Origin: Caprimulgus europaeus
Taxonomy: Eukaryota; Chordata; Aves; Caprimulgiformes; Caprimulgidae
Direction of reading: 5' to 3'
Assembly: GCA_907165065.1 (NCBI GenBank)
Contig: OU015541.1
Coordinates: 7,378,001-7,442,000, forward strand
DNA: 64,000 nt
The position numbers and the translations under genes are program-made. This document shows positions 39,546-52,460 of the stretch, in pieces (within the stretch, counting starts at the first letter, position 1; every line of letters begins with the position of its first letter). A model generated the notes under the pieces. The model was not told where the DNA came from, made no database searches, and saw nothing but the letters and a program-made list of their open reading frames with translations.

Positions 39546-40825
39546 CCACAAAAAAATGTAAGAAATGTGCAGCAAACTATCTCCAAAACAGAGCCTGGGC
39601 CATATCTAGCACTGACTGCAAGACCCCTGCACCTCCTAGCACCCAGGCAGCTCCAGGAAGTCAGAGCGGTGGTGCTGGTGCAGAGAGCTGGGGGAACAAA
39701 CGTGGCCGTGAAGAAGCTCCACTGGCTGAATTACACTCGTCTAACCAGCCAATATGCAGTTTGCTGGGTCATTTTGTGTCAAATTGCCATCTATACCTTA
39801 CAAAGGGAAAAAAATTGGCAAAGCAGTTGTATTTTGCCCATCAGTGCTTTAGAAACTTCAAAGAAAAATAACTGAGAAGAGAAAGTGTGAACAAAGCAAC
39901 AAAGGCAACTGAGCAGCTGAAGATCAGCCAAGTGTTCCTGAAGGATACACTAAAAAGTGCCATGCATTGCTGAGTGACTGGGACATAACTCGGGGAAAAC
40001 CCTTTTTACACTAAGATTTTAAAAAGAGTGAAAAAGGAAGCGAGTGGGGCTCTGGGGCTCAGCAGTCAAGGAGTTAAGGAACAGGCGCAAATCCACAGAC
40101 CTGCTTTGAGACTACTCACTTTACCCCCCTGCCATCTTAGAAAGTGGGAGTAAGTTTTGAACTAGCTGGCCCACAATGGTTAGGCCTTTGAAGTTTTTGG
40201 GTGGGAAATGCTATTTATTATTGGTTGTCATTAGCGTGTAAATAAGTAAATACACCCACTCCTATTTTGAAGGCAGCACGAAACATGAGAGAACCTGCTA
40301 CATGATTTCAAGAAAAAAACAAAACAAAACAAAAGACCACTGCAGTCTAATGCTTTACTCTTGCATGCAGTGCTGGTGGCTGTTTTATTTTGTGAGGATC
40401 ATTTCCGAAAGATTTCAGTCTGTGCTGGGATTAGACTGCTCTCTGCTTCGATGAATGAGTTGCCTTGGATGAAGAACATGACAAGGAGGGTAGGAGGCAC
40501 AGGATGCTCTGCACATGTCTCTCCAGCTCTGGGTGTTTCCTTGTGGAAAGACACCAGATGCCAGTGCCAGATCCAAGGCAAGAGCTGCACTACAAATCTG
40601 AGCACTTTCTGAACGCTAGTGTGGTCTGGAGACTGTGCTCACAGCAGGAGGAAGGTGTAGTGACAGGCCAAGTTTAATATTGATTTTAGCATTGCTGGAC
40701 AGATTAGGCCAGAACAGAATAGTCTGTTAACCCCAAAATGTGGAGGAGTCAGCAAATTTGCTGGAGTTCTCTGTTCAGGACACCCAACTCCTCAGCTGGC
40801 AAATTGATATTTATCTGCTGCTGCA

Positions 40826-41423
40826 CGTCAGCCCGCTAGCTCCGGGCACATCAGCCCATTAGCTCGGGGCACATCAGCCCTTTAGCTCCCTGCATGTCAG
40901 CCCGTTAGCTCCCTGCCCATCAGCCCGTTAGCTCCCTGCACATCAGCCCTTTAGCTCAGGGCACATCAGCCCTTTAGCTCTGGGCACATCAGCCCTTTAG
41001 CTCCCTGCACATTAGCCCTTTAGCTCTGGGCACATCAGCCCGTTAGCTCCCGGCACATCAGCCCTTTAGCTCAGGGCACATCAGCCCTTTAGATCTGGGC
41101 ACATCAGCCCATTGGCTCCCTGCCCATCAGCCCTTTAGCTCTGGGCACATCAGCCCTTTAGCTCTGGGCACATCAGCCCGTTAGCTCCCTGCCCATCAGC
41201 CCGTTAGCTCCGGGCACATCAGCCCTTTAGCTCCCTGCCCATCAGCCCGTTAGCTCCGGGCACATCAGCCCTTTAGCTCCCTGCCCATCAGCCCGTTAGC
41301 TCCGGGCACATCAGCCCTTTAGCTCAGGGCACATCAGCTCGTTAGCTCCCTGCACATCAGCCCTTTAGCTCCCTGCACATCAGCCCTTTAGCTCTGGGCA
41401 CATCAGCCCTTTAGCTCCCTGCA
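40826..41423. repeat. Minisatellite: 26 copies of a 23-bp unit
   Basis: Units start with CATCAGCCC, continue [G/T/A]TTAGCTC and end in one of CCTGCA, CCTGCC, CGGGCA, TGGGCA or AGGGCA. Counting unit starts from 40826 to 41401 gives exactly 25 steps of 23 bases, so there is no insertion or deletion in the array. Variation is limited to a few columns: unit position 10 is usually G or T, and positions 18-20 are mostly CCT, CGG, TGG or AGG. Flanking sequence is unique. The period is not a multiple of three, so it is not a coding repeat. The minus (TSHZ2 sense) strand is G-rich. Confidence 0.97.
40901..40926 (-). other. G-quadruplex motif in the minisatellite (first of five)
   Basis: Unit 4 ends in CCTGCC, so with the next unit it gives four CCC runs separated by 7, 2 and 5 bases. 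On the minus strand this fits G3+ N1-7. The same arrangement recurs at 41108-41133, 41177-41202, 41223-41248 and 41269-41294. Confidence 0.7.
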
Positions 41424-43835
41424 TGGTGGCACACCTGGAGTGAGCTCCTCTCTCTGCAACTCTGTCAATGGCAAAGGAACTGATGGAGCTGATGTGGTGG
41501 ATCACCATGGTCCCAGGCTGGAAGGGAGGCTTTCCCCAGAAGTAAAGGATACCTGTCACCCTCTGGAGAGAGGCTGACAAATGGTTTGGAAACTCCAGGT
41601 CTATGAGTCTTTTGCTGTAAAAATCAAGCCATTAGACTGCCTCAGACTCAGGCCCTGAGGATTCAAGGGGAGGAAAATATCTTTGCCAAAAAGCTGTATA
41701 AAACAATTATTATTGTTATTATTCACTAGTACAGTTTTTGCAATATTGCAATATGCATACTGAAAGAGACCTGTTTTCTAGTAACTGGGCTTATAACAGC
41801 ATATTAGGTTTGTGCTGCAAAGAAAGTGAATGCTAAGTTATATGTGTATAGAGCAGTAATGTAATAAATAAAAGGTTAAAAGAGATTAAAATAATTCAAG
41901 TTAAAAACTCTAAAGAGCACAGCAAGTGCAGAGAGGAATATGATATCAGGATTTTGGAAAAAGGGGTGAAAATGGAATTGAGAAATGGAAGACAAAGGCA
42001 GTTGGGGAAATGTAAAAAAGGGCCATGTTTTCAAAGGTTTTTAGGAAGGTTGAAGTGCAGGTAGAGTCAACAGAATTATTGCAAGTGTTTAAGCAGGTTA
42101 AAAAGGAATCAAGGCTTTAAATTACTGAGCTTCTTTTGAAAATTCTACTAGGATTTAATCTCAAAATGTGTAACTATCCTAAAAAATCTGGCCCTGTTCG
42201 TTCAAGGAAATTGAATTATTTTCTGGAATAAGAGTTTCCTTGCAGTCAGTCTGAAGTCTCTATGCAGTTATCTTATATATTTCATATATTAAATTAAAAT
42301 AAAATGGGCAAGGAAAGCAAATAAAATGAGGGTATTTGATGAAGCAGCTCTCATAAACACTGTTAAAACAAAGACACCAACACAGCCCGAGTCAGTGACT
42401 TAGTTTGCTGAACTTTTGGGAGCTTGCCCAGGCAGCAGTACACTCACTCAGAGTTCAGGGCAAAATCTTCTGTGGAAAAAAAAGGCAAGGAAGGAAAAAG
42501 TATGAGCAGCACCTCATTTACCCCTGCTTGCCTGCATCTGTTGCTGATCAGAGCAGAAGCTTATTAAGTACAAAAGTCCAGAAAGATTAGGGGACAGAGG
42601 CAGTAAACTCTTGCACTCATAATTTACATGCAGAACCTAATGACTCCTTACCCCAGTATGTATCTACATCCCACCATCCTAGGATTCATATTTTATGTTT
42701 AAACTTTTTCTGACAAGGAATGTAGGATTTCAAGGGAGAGATGGATTGATTGCTGGAGCAATGATCCTTGATGGAGATATCTAATAAATAAAATGGGCCA
42801 GCACCCACACTGTGGTGCAGCAGAGCTAAGCTCTCCAAAACAGCACGGCCACATGCCTGGCACCTCCTGGCTTCCACTGCTCCCCCATCTCTGCCTTGCC
42901 ATTGTCCTCACACAGTTCCCCCAAAGCCAAGGAGGCATGGACATTTCTCATGGCTCATATGGGATGCAATATTTAGCTCTCAAAACAAACACACCACAAA
43001 CTAATGCATAGACTATCCCTGGACTCCACTGGGTAAAGCAGATGTGCCTATGAAATGGGTCTGTGAGCTCCTCGCAGAAGATGCTTGATAGCGAAGGAAG
43101 CCTCTGCACCATGTAATGAGGCAGTTGCTAAGGTAACTAGTTTTTTTCTTTTAGAGAAAAGCCAAGTAAACAAGCATGTAAATAGACTTAAGAGCCATGT
43201 AAATTGTTGGTGAACCTATTCTGGTTACCTTGACGATAAAGTATCACTCTTCCACGATTTAAACTTTCTTTGGCATGTAAAGAATATAATATGCTTTGAT
43301 CTCAGGCAGTTACAATTGGATCATCTAAGTTTTAGGTCTATCTTCTCACTTTTTACATTAGTCTTCCTTGCAGGGTGGGAAGGCATCCCATGTAGCTAAG
43401 GCAGGTGGTGTGCCAAGTTCAACATCACTCTTACTAGGCAGTCTGCTCAGGGAGGCAGTGACTTGTGTACACATGCAGTAAAGAAGGAGAGGATGGAGCA
43501 GCTGTCCCTCCAGTGAGCTTTGAGGATATGTTTATTAATTACACCAATGGCAGTTAAGTTGCAATTATTAATGTGAACAAAATTTTAAAAGTGTTGTCTT
43601 CCTACCAGGTACAGAAACTGATATAGAGAGAATACAAATGTGATGTTTAAAAGGACAGTGTGTTCTCCTGGTCCCTTAACCTTGGCTTTGACCACAGACC
43701 CATGGAAAGCAGGTCTGTACAGGAGTAGCTATACCTAAAGCCTTTCTACTGCCATAAAAATGGTGGCCCAAGCCAGCTCCCCAGTCACCCCAGCAAAGCA
43801 ATTGGCTGCAAACTGGGCAGGCTGCAGTTTTGTTT

Positions 43836-44270
43836 CGGCGCTCTGCCCTGCACCAGCAGCAGAGTGGTTCCCACTCACGCGTGGGATTGCACCCAGCAGA
43901 GGAATTCCCAAAACGAGCTAATAACTGGAAACACCACCTCAGGGTGATGCTGCCATGGGTGTGGGAGAAATACCAACCCCACATCTGGCACAAGCACCGA
44001 CTCGTTGCCCAGACAAGGCCGGCGGTGTGACGCCAGCTCGGCTTCTCCGACACACTAGTGTTCTCCTTTCTTCCCAGCTGCTCCCAGAGCACAGCACGTC
44101 CTATTGCAACCTTCCCAATGAAAGACCATGTCCGCCTGCATGCAGCCTCTCTTGGTGGTTCGACGAGCACAGAGGGCTGGAGAATGCAACATGGCTTTTT
44201 ACCTCGAGCCTTTTCATTTTGCCTAATATTTTGATTGCAGTGGTTGCTGCCGCAGGAACAGAGCCCCCGG
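43836..44270. promoter_or_regulatory. CpG-dense patch, possible internal promoter or enhancer
   Basis: By hand I count 19 CpG dinucleotides in about 435 bases, while long stretches of the surrounding intron have almost none. Base composition is moderately GC-rich, so the observed/expected ratio is probably a little under the usual 0.6 island cut-off. The patch lies about 31 kb upstream of the coding exon. An alternative TSHZ2 start site is one possibility. No TATA box or exon could be assigned. Confidence 0.35.
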
Positions 44271-45263
44271 TGCCTAAGCAGGGATGGGAACTGTAGCTGC
44301 CACAACTGACATCAGGCAGCATAACTATTTCAGCCCTGCCAGTCCTCAGCAGGGGTCACAGCTGACAGCAGACTTAATAAAATTGGCAGGGGTTGGGTGA
44401 CTAAAATGAAACATCTCAGCTGAAAAAAAAGGCAAGATTGAGGCTCATTCAAGAGCTTTCTCCTCACATAGTTAAGGGAGAGCTTCACTACAATTGACAG
44501 CTAATTCAGTACACATCTCATAATATATTATCTCCCCAGCTATATGACAAGTCTAGTGAGCGAGATGCAAATGAACACTTAGGCAGGTAAGTTCTTAATG
44601 TCACTTTAAGACTCAGCACAGCATCACTGTCTTCTCCATCCACTGGATGAGTTACATAGTGATGGAGCAGTTGTGGGAAGGTAACAGCAGGATGGCAGAG
44701 GAAATGGAAGGTAAAAGAGGTTAATTTACAGAAATTATCCAGGTCACCCAGTAAATAGGACATGTCATGCACAGCTTTAAAAGTACAATAGTAATTTATT
44801 TAGAATCTGATTTTTTCAATAGATAGTCAATGAGGGTTATCAGGAGTCATGTAATTGTTTTGATCTCCTCATCACAAAATGAACTGCAACATCCCAAATT
44901 GATGGAGGAACTTCCAGAGTTGTGCATCTCTAACAAGGCCCCCCAGGTCAGAGGTAAAGATTTGGCTGAAGTCATGGCCAGTGCCTGGAAGCTGCACGTG
45001 ATGAATGTGCGGGTTCCTGTGGCATTCCGTGACAGTAAGTATGTCACTGAAACTACTGGGAGGGCAGTGGTTTTGGGGCTTTCCAGGATCAATAAGAAGA
45101 AAAAAATCAGAGGATTTTATCTCTTCAGAACCACATGTGATTTTTGGGGGGGAAAAATAAATTCTATACAAATAAGCTAATTCACCCAAAATAGACTTTC
45201 TGTACTAGTTATGAACTAATTAATCCTTTCCTTCTCATTAATGGTACAAATGAAAAAGCAGTC

Positions 45264-45342
45264 TTTTTTTTTTTTTTTTTTTTTTTTTTGGTTATAGTGG
45301 TCTTGCACCTTTCTTCTTTTTTTTTTTTTTTTTCTTTTTTTT
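45264..45342. repeat. Paired long poly-T tracts
   Basis: A run of 26 T (45264-45289) is followed by 27 unique bases, then 17 T, C and 8 T (45317-45342). On the TSHZ2 sense strand these are poly-A runs. They may be slippage products or an old retroposed tail. Confidence 0.9.
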
Positions 45343-46503
45343 CCCTGTTTTAATGTTACAGGTCAGAACACAAAACCCGGACTGCAGAGCTACCTCAAAT
45401 GACTTCACAGAAGCAATAAAGGCAAAGAAAACGTGAGGGGCCCAGACAACACAGGCAGGGAAGCTCAGAGGGAAGTGCTGAGGGGACACACTGAGCACCA
45501 CAGAAAGCAAGGGTGGTCCCAGATCTGGGAGAAATTCCTGTGAGCACCTGGCTGGTAAATGCTTAATAAAACCTTCATTTATCAGGTCCATGCCTCACTC
45601 ACCCTGCTGCATTTGTGGCTCTCCATCAGTTCCTCTGTAAGAAAGCCATGCAGCCCTCAGCACTGATTCAACCTAAACTCTTTTTCATGTTCACTTTTTA
45701 AGCAATTAGTTAAATCAATCAAAAAGGCTATGTGGACAGCCTTACCTTGCTGAAAAAGAGGTATTTTGCTGTTAGCTTAACTTTTTTTTTTTTTAATGTT
45801 TAAACCCTTCCAAACCAGGGTGTCTGTACAGCTACAACTGGTAGCAGCAGCTTCAAATAAAAACTTTCAGCTGTATCCTTTAGCTTCACCTCGCTCTTCT
45901 GAGGGGCTGCTGCTCTATCAGAACATCATAATTCCAAATTTTCCTGACTTAATTGGTTTGTTCTGTGATAGTCTGTGAGAAAACAAATTACAGTTTCTTT
46001 TTATTTTTCTAATGAACTGACCACAGATTTGTAATGAGAATATCTTTTGTAAAGATAATAGGATGGATCAGGATATCTTTAATCAGTTTTTAATTACAGA
46101 ACCCAGTGACTCAAAACCATTAGTACCTGACTTAGTGCCTCCTGCCCTGCTCTCCAGCTCCCTCCAGCCTCACGTCAGCAGGGTGCTGATGTGACCAAAA
46201 CCAGACAGCACAGGGAAGATTTAAAGGAATTTTTTTCATTCCAAATACTGGTCTTTAAATACTGCTTGCAAAAACCATCAGGAAGCCAGCCCGTAGTATC
46301 GGTGGTTCTGGACAAGCTTCCACACTGATTCATGTGGCTCTGCAAGCTTATGGACACAGCAGTGCCAGCTGCTCACCATTCAGAAGATATTTGATAATTT
46401 TTCATCAATCCTTGGCTCTTAAGGTCATACGATTCTGTTACAAATCTCAGCTTTCATGTGTAATAGATAATTTTTCTGGCCACCAGGACTGCAGGTTAGT
46501 ATT

Positions 46504-46534
46504 AAAAAAAAAAAAAGAAAAAGAAAAAGAAAAA
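46504..46534 (+). repeat. Poly-A followed by three GAAAAA units
   Basis: A13, then three GAAAAA hexamers: simple repeat. Confidence 0.95.
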
Positions 46535-46949
46535 GCAAGCAATAGAAATAACTCATTTTTTTAAATGGCATGGTTTTAATTTTATCTTTTCTAAGAAACC
46601 AGATTCATGATTCTCTGCCTTCTATTTTTAACAATCTCTGCCTCTCTGCCTGCTGCCTGTTACACTTGTTGCAAAACCTGATATTAGATTTAGTCTGCTC
46701 AGGCCGATGAGGGCACTCGTGCTCTTGAGCTGGTTGTGTCTCAAGTGAACCACCAGTAAGAAAATCAACAAAGGCATTAAATTTTCTTCTGTCCAGTAAA
46801 AAGTATCTAAGAGTACATGCAGGAACAGTGTATATTTCCAGTCAACTTTTTTGGTTCTTGTGTTAATGCAATTTCAGCAGAATATCAAAACAAATTCTAT
46901 TCTGGCTTACATGACACATATAAATTGTGCATAGAGCTTGGAAACAATT

Positions 46950-47470
46950 AATTTAAAGTAATAATTTGTATAAACATCCTAACAAAATTTTAAAGGGTAT
47001 TAAACACCCTGTTTTATAAACATAACACTTAATTTGAAAAAAAAAAACATTTAGAAGGTAACGCATTTAGGATAAGTGCACAACACATGAAAATAATAAA
47101 TGAAATTTTCCCAGTTTAGAAAATGAATGTAATTAATTAACATTTAAATTACATTTTTAATTGCAATCATGCCCTCCCAGGGGACTCATAAGGGACCATA
47201 ATTGCAATTAAAAGCATGTGGATTAGATAATAAAACAATGCACACTGTCTGAAATGTGCGATTTAAAATGGAAAGCAGACATTGTTATCGGCACATCTAA
47301 CTTAATTGTAGCCATAAAGCAAATGTGCTGTACAAAATAAAATTCACATACGGGAACATTTAATTCTTGAATCTCTTAAAGGGGACACGCTTGAGAGCAC
47401 ATTTTATGACAGGTTCTGTTTGAAACGGCCCTTTAAGGCTTTAGTATTCAGGGATAGTGCTTTAATGTTT
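46950..47470. promoter_or_regulatory. Candidate conserved enhancer block with paired homeodomain sites
   Basis: The segment is dense in binding-site-like words: a perfect 13-bp inverted repeat (47155-47167 with 47201-47213) containing TTAATTGCAAT, a K50 homeodomain word GGATTA (47220-47225), a SOX-like AACAATG (47234-47240) and a CDX/posterior-HOX word GCCATAAA (47311-47318). It lies about 34 kb upstream of the coding exon inside a developmental regulator gene, where conserved enhancers are commonly found. Function is inferred; conservation was not tested. Confidence 0.5.
47155..47213. repeat. Perfect 13-bp inverted repeat, 33-bp spacer
   Basis: The left arm TTTTAATTGCAAT (47155-47167) and right arm ATTGCAATTAAAA (47201-47213) are exact reverse complements. 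Each arm carries an AATT homeodomain core and the ATTGCAAT word. It could act as a symmetric protein-binding pair or a stem in RNA. Confidence 0.9.
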
Positions 47471-50400
47471 TTGCATTAATAAAAGCATAGCTGAATGTTC
47501 CTATTAAAATGCACAGATACATTTAAGTAAGAGATGAAACTGAGTGTCTAAAATTTAAGTTGCAGAAGGCTTAATTATATCAGGAAGATATTTTTCTTTG
47601 TTCTGCATTGTTTTAAAATTGCATTTGCCAGAGAAGAGTTGGAGAGGCACTACATTTCCCGTGTATGTAGTGAACAGAAAAAGGTATCTGATAAATAAGT
47701 ATTTACCAGACAGATACAAATCTGCTTTACCTTAAGTGCAGTCACCTCTCAGGCCAGTGGACCCTCAACAGAATATCGACATTCTGGTTTTCCTTGGTGC
47801 TGCACTACTGCTTTTTGATAAATACTGAAGATTTTAGCCTTTACTGCCACTAATTCTTCATTTTTCACAAACTTCCACTTCATCTCAACACAAAGAGAAG
47901 AAATACAGAGCTCCCAAACCAAGCAAAATCTCTCCTCATATTGAAAACAGCCAGGAATTTGAACCGTGCTCTAGGGATACCACAGGATAAGTTCAGACAC
48001 AGCATCTTTGGAAGGCAGTGTTCACCCAGGGACCATGCACTATTAGTTACTGATTTGCAGGGCAGATCCTCAGTGAGTGTAAATCACCACCACATACATC
48101 ACTTGAAGGTCTTCCACACAGTTTGTGTGTCAGGAGCCTAATTGAAGAATGAAAGATTTTTCAGAAATCACTATTGATTAGTCTCATTGCTAAGTGAATT
48201 ACTAGTGGGTGCCCCGATACTAATTGTGATGAGTGTGTGCTAAAGTGGGGAGAACACAGAGTGAAAATAGAGAAAAGTTTAGGAGCCAATGGAGAAAGAG
48301 TTCAAGAACATGATAGAAATTCTCTGCATGGATGCTTCTTTTTGCCATTTACTTTCAATCTTAAAGGGTAATTTCTTCTTTCACCTAAAGCAGATACAAA
48401 ATATGGCTCTATCTGTAAGCTCTTACAGCAAATTTTGATAAATCCAGTGCTTGGGTAGATGAGGTTTGGATTTAACTCTGATGTGGAAGAACATGTCTTT
48501 TACATGGAACCAGCTGAAAAGAATGAAGTTGTACATCTTTCAGTTCATTAAATGGTGCTGGTCTAATTCTAGTTTGGCAAAAAGTGTGTTGGGAAAATAA
48601 TGATGTAATTGTTGATAATATTAACTGTGAGATATACTAGGTTATCTGTTCTACTTTCACCCTGTTTAAGACCTTGATCTAGGAAGGAATAGAGTTTAAT
48701 TGGTAACAGACAACATGTAACTCCTGCTGCCCAGGGGAAAAATTGACCCAGGAAGGAAGTTATTTGGTATAGGAATATCCCTCTAGTACTACTGCTACCT
48801 ATTGAAACGCAGTAAGAGTCAGGAGGAAATGCATACGCAAGGTCTCTGTGTTAACCAGGTATTTTCCCTTTAACAATTACTGTAAAACCTTGAAGTTCTG
48901 CCATGTAATCTTTCTCACTAGCTCTACTACAGTGCTTGGACAGCACTATATATACAGCATAAAAAACTGTGATTGGTTTTGAAGGCAATAGTGGTACAAT
49001 ATTTCTCAAGGGTTAGAAAAGTTACCCTGAGTTTTTAATAATGCTGAAAGCTGAGTATCACAGCACACTTGGAGGTAACTTTTGCACTTGAGGGTAATAT
49101 TTTACTCTGCAAAGAAACAGACATAATTTGTTTTATAATACTTAAAACCCCCCCACCAAACAGGAGTGTTAATACTATATGGAGAGTTATCTGAAATGGT
49201 GTGCATATGGTGCCTTTGTAATTTGGTATTCTGTGCAATAAAGAACTCATTGTCAGGATTTTAACTATTGTCTAAGGCAATGGACAATAAAGGAGCATGG
49301 TGAGCTGGCACAAGACAACCATCAGAACTGCATGAAATACAGAAAGTAAACACTTCCTTCTTTTTTTTTTTTTTTAATCCACACAGCATTTGCCCCAACA
49401 CACAAGTTACCTGTAAAAAATTAACATTTATTTCCTTTAGAGTGGTCTCTGCCATGTAAAGCTTCCCCGTATACAATGCAGGTAATGATGCACTATTGCA
49501 TGTGTGATGAGGCAGTATGTGATAAGCTAATGGCACACAATCTGTATGCATATCTCCTTCTCTTAATGACAGCACAACAAAGTCTCATGTTCACTATCTA
49601 CAAGGCTGGAGCCTTCCTCAGGCCAGTATATAGGTTTCAGATGCTGATCCCTTCTTAGCCAGAGAGTTTTAAACTTTGCTGAGCTAATCAGTTGTCCAGT
49701 TGGACAAAGCACAGTCTGAACTGCCTGAGGCAAACAGTTAATCACATTAGCAAACCACTAACATTAAAATTGAGAAGTGACAAAAAGTAAAGCAACATTT
49801 AGATTTGCAGGATGGAAACACATTCAGATTAAATTTAATTTGGATAGTCAGAAAATAAGGGCACCTGTCAGTTTCTAGGTAACTTGGGGATTTTTTTCTA
49901 GCATCACTTACTACCTTTGGGAAAAAAGCTCCTTTCTGAAGCCAAAAAACCTGACAAGGTGTAACTCATACAATGCATTGTGCTGCATTACGATGGCTTA
50001 CATTGGTTCATGTCTTGTCATATGACAATATAACATGACACAAAACTGCACGTACATTGCATTGGAGATTTATAAAACAAAGCTTCCTTTGCTCAGGAGT
50101 AGAAGGGCTGCATTGTGAGCCGCTTGCCTAGGAGGAGCAGCCGTTTCTGAGTCAGGAGCATAGTCTGTAAAATATGCACATCCAGCCCTCAACATGAGCA
50201 CAAACTAATAGGATTGGAGAAGCAGAACTTTTCATTCCAGCAGGATTTCAGAACTGGAACTTTGTAACCCTACGCTTTGATTTTGTTTTTTAATTAATTG
50301 CAGGAACATGGAAAATGTAAACCAGAAACACAGGGTAGAAAAGTAGAGAAAAAAAGAGGTAAAGATAAAAGACAGAAGAAAATTAATTGTTAATTATTTA

Positions 50401-52317
50401 TTAGACGGTTCATTTGCTCACACCTACATTACTGTGTTGGTGCTTTAACCCACTGTGCTTGTTCCTCAAGCTTGACCTCAGCCACATCATTAGTTGATTT
50501 TCTTTTCTTTTGTCACTTCTCATTAATTTCATCAGCTTTTTTAAAAATTATATGCAACATTGTGAGTAATTCTTAAGGGATGCTCCTTCCCTTAGCCTAA
50601 GTTATGGTAAATAAACTCACAACCACAGCAACCGTTGTGTGTATTCTTTTGAAAAGAAATGGGGCATATTTTAAGGCCCTGTCCTCTGAAGGACATAAGG
50701 CTGTGCTTCCCAAATGGTTTACAGGGCATTGAGGGACACTGCAGCCTCGTGTCTCCACTATGAAACACACTTTCTCCTGTAATAACAATTCTTCCCAAGA
50801 AATTAATCTGCTGCTGGTGAGACCTGAACCTTATACCTACTAGGAGAATAAGTCTCTAAGTAAGTATAACATGCACATGCAGAGGAAGAAGACACTAGCA
50901 TTTATTTAATATATGATAACTGTAACATTAAAGACAACTATAGTATATCATGACACCTTGTAAAGCATGGCTTGAAAAATATAATCACTGCAGCCTATAT
51001 AACTTCAGGATTTGTCTCTGCAAGTGTTTCAATAACTGGCTATTTCACCTAAAACTTGTTTTACTTTTTCTTTTTTTTTTTGGCTTGGTGCTTGCAGAAG
51101 AGGAGAAAATAATATGAAATGGAATTTTTCTGGTTTCTGTACTTTGGAAATTAATTTACTTACTTTCCTCTAGCCTTCTAAGAGAAAAAAAAGATTTCTT
51201 CTCTTTTCAGCTTAAAGCCTCTTGTAGATTTACTGTGACACATTTAACATGCAATAAGTTGTTCACCATGAGACCACTGGCTCCCAAGATAGCATTTATT
51301 TTAGCTACAAAAAGGTGCAAAGCAGCTAGGATTTATATAAATATAAAATAATTTCAGCAGTCTGACATAGGAAAGGTAGGTCAAATCGTGCCTAGTATTT
51401 ATGTAATTTTTTTTAACTACTGAAATGTAATCATATTCTGGAGTGAGTGATTTCATCTAGGATCACTGAAACTATAGCATAGTTATATTGACTATAAGAC
51501 GGGAGAAAACTCATTCCATTTCTCAACATAGAGAAGAAAAATAACAAAAAGCTTTTCTTTGATCTCTTTGCCAAATAAAGTACTATTCTAGCATTTGACA
51601 TATGACTGCAGTGACCCTGAGATATGCCTCCTCTACATTACCTTTACTTTGTTTCAGCAAAGCCAAAACTGGTAACAGAACTCCATCATTTACACTTAGC
51701 TTCTTTTAAACCATTTTTCACATTTAGTCCCTGATAGAAAAGGAACGTGTCTGTTTCCTACAGGTGATTTATTACGTAGTTTCTAAGCAAAACACTTTTA
51801 TCTGAAAGTATAGGTCAGACAAAGGAATAATACAATCAAAGAGACACTTACTGAAACATTATAAATACTGTATTATACACAGCAGAAGCCCTGCACTGTC
51901 AAAAATTACCAGTTGCTCACAAGCACTTAAGTTCATTGTCTTTAGGTGGAGCAAAAATTGTGGTTGAACTAGAAGAGGAATACATTTTAGGGTTGTGTTT
52001 TTGGTGTTTTTTTTTTGTTTTGATTTTTTTTCTTTTTTGGCAGTAGTCACCTTACTTGAAAAACATTGGAGTCCCAAGGGGCTGTATTAGAGAAGATGTT
52101 TGTATTGCCTTGCTATAAGATTTTTATTTTCTTTTGCCAAGTGGTTCTGTAGAATTACTCTGTGGTAGGTAACAGGGATGGTGGCAAGTCACTCTGCGCC
52201 TTTAACTTAGAAAAGTATAACATATCCACCGCTCCTCCTTACACAGCTCTGTCATTGTCCGACCAGGTACCCCCAGTTTCAATGCATTTCTCCTCCTAAC
52301 AAGCCTGGGCAGGTATG

Positions 52318-52460
52318 GAAGTTCTATTACTGCAGTTTTACAGAGAAGAAAGAACATAAGAAAGGCTGAGTGACATGCCCACTGTCACGTAGGAAGCCTA
52401 CAGGATTGTGCACACATATAGTGTTTTGAAGTGTGGAGCTCATACTCTCACCATTAGGCC
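52318..52460 (-). repeat. MIR-like ancient SINE fragment
   Basis: TTTTACAGAGAAGAAAG is followed by GCTGAGTGACATGCCCACTG and TCACGTAGGAAGC, ending in CTCTCACCATTAGGCCATCTGG. This matches the reverse MIR-type layout (lead sequence, gacttgcccaaggtcac block, terminal promoter-derived part). Confidence 0.5.

Noticed and set aside
40826..41423. CRISPR-like array
   Set aside because: The units are contiguous with no spacers, and the genome is vertebrate; it is a minisatellite.
43676..44305. 209-codon open frame on the minus strand
   Set aside because: It opens with TTG and has no internal ATG. Its length is explained by the GC-rich, stop-poor patch it covers, and no family resemblance was seen.
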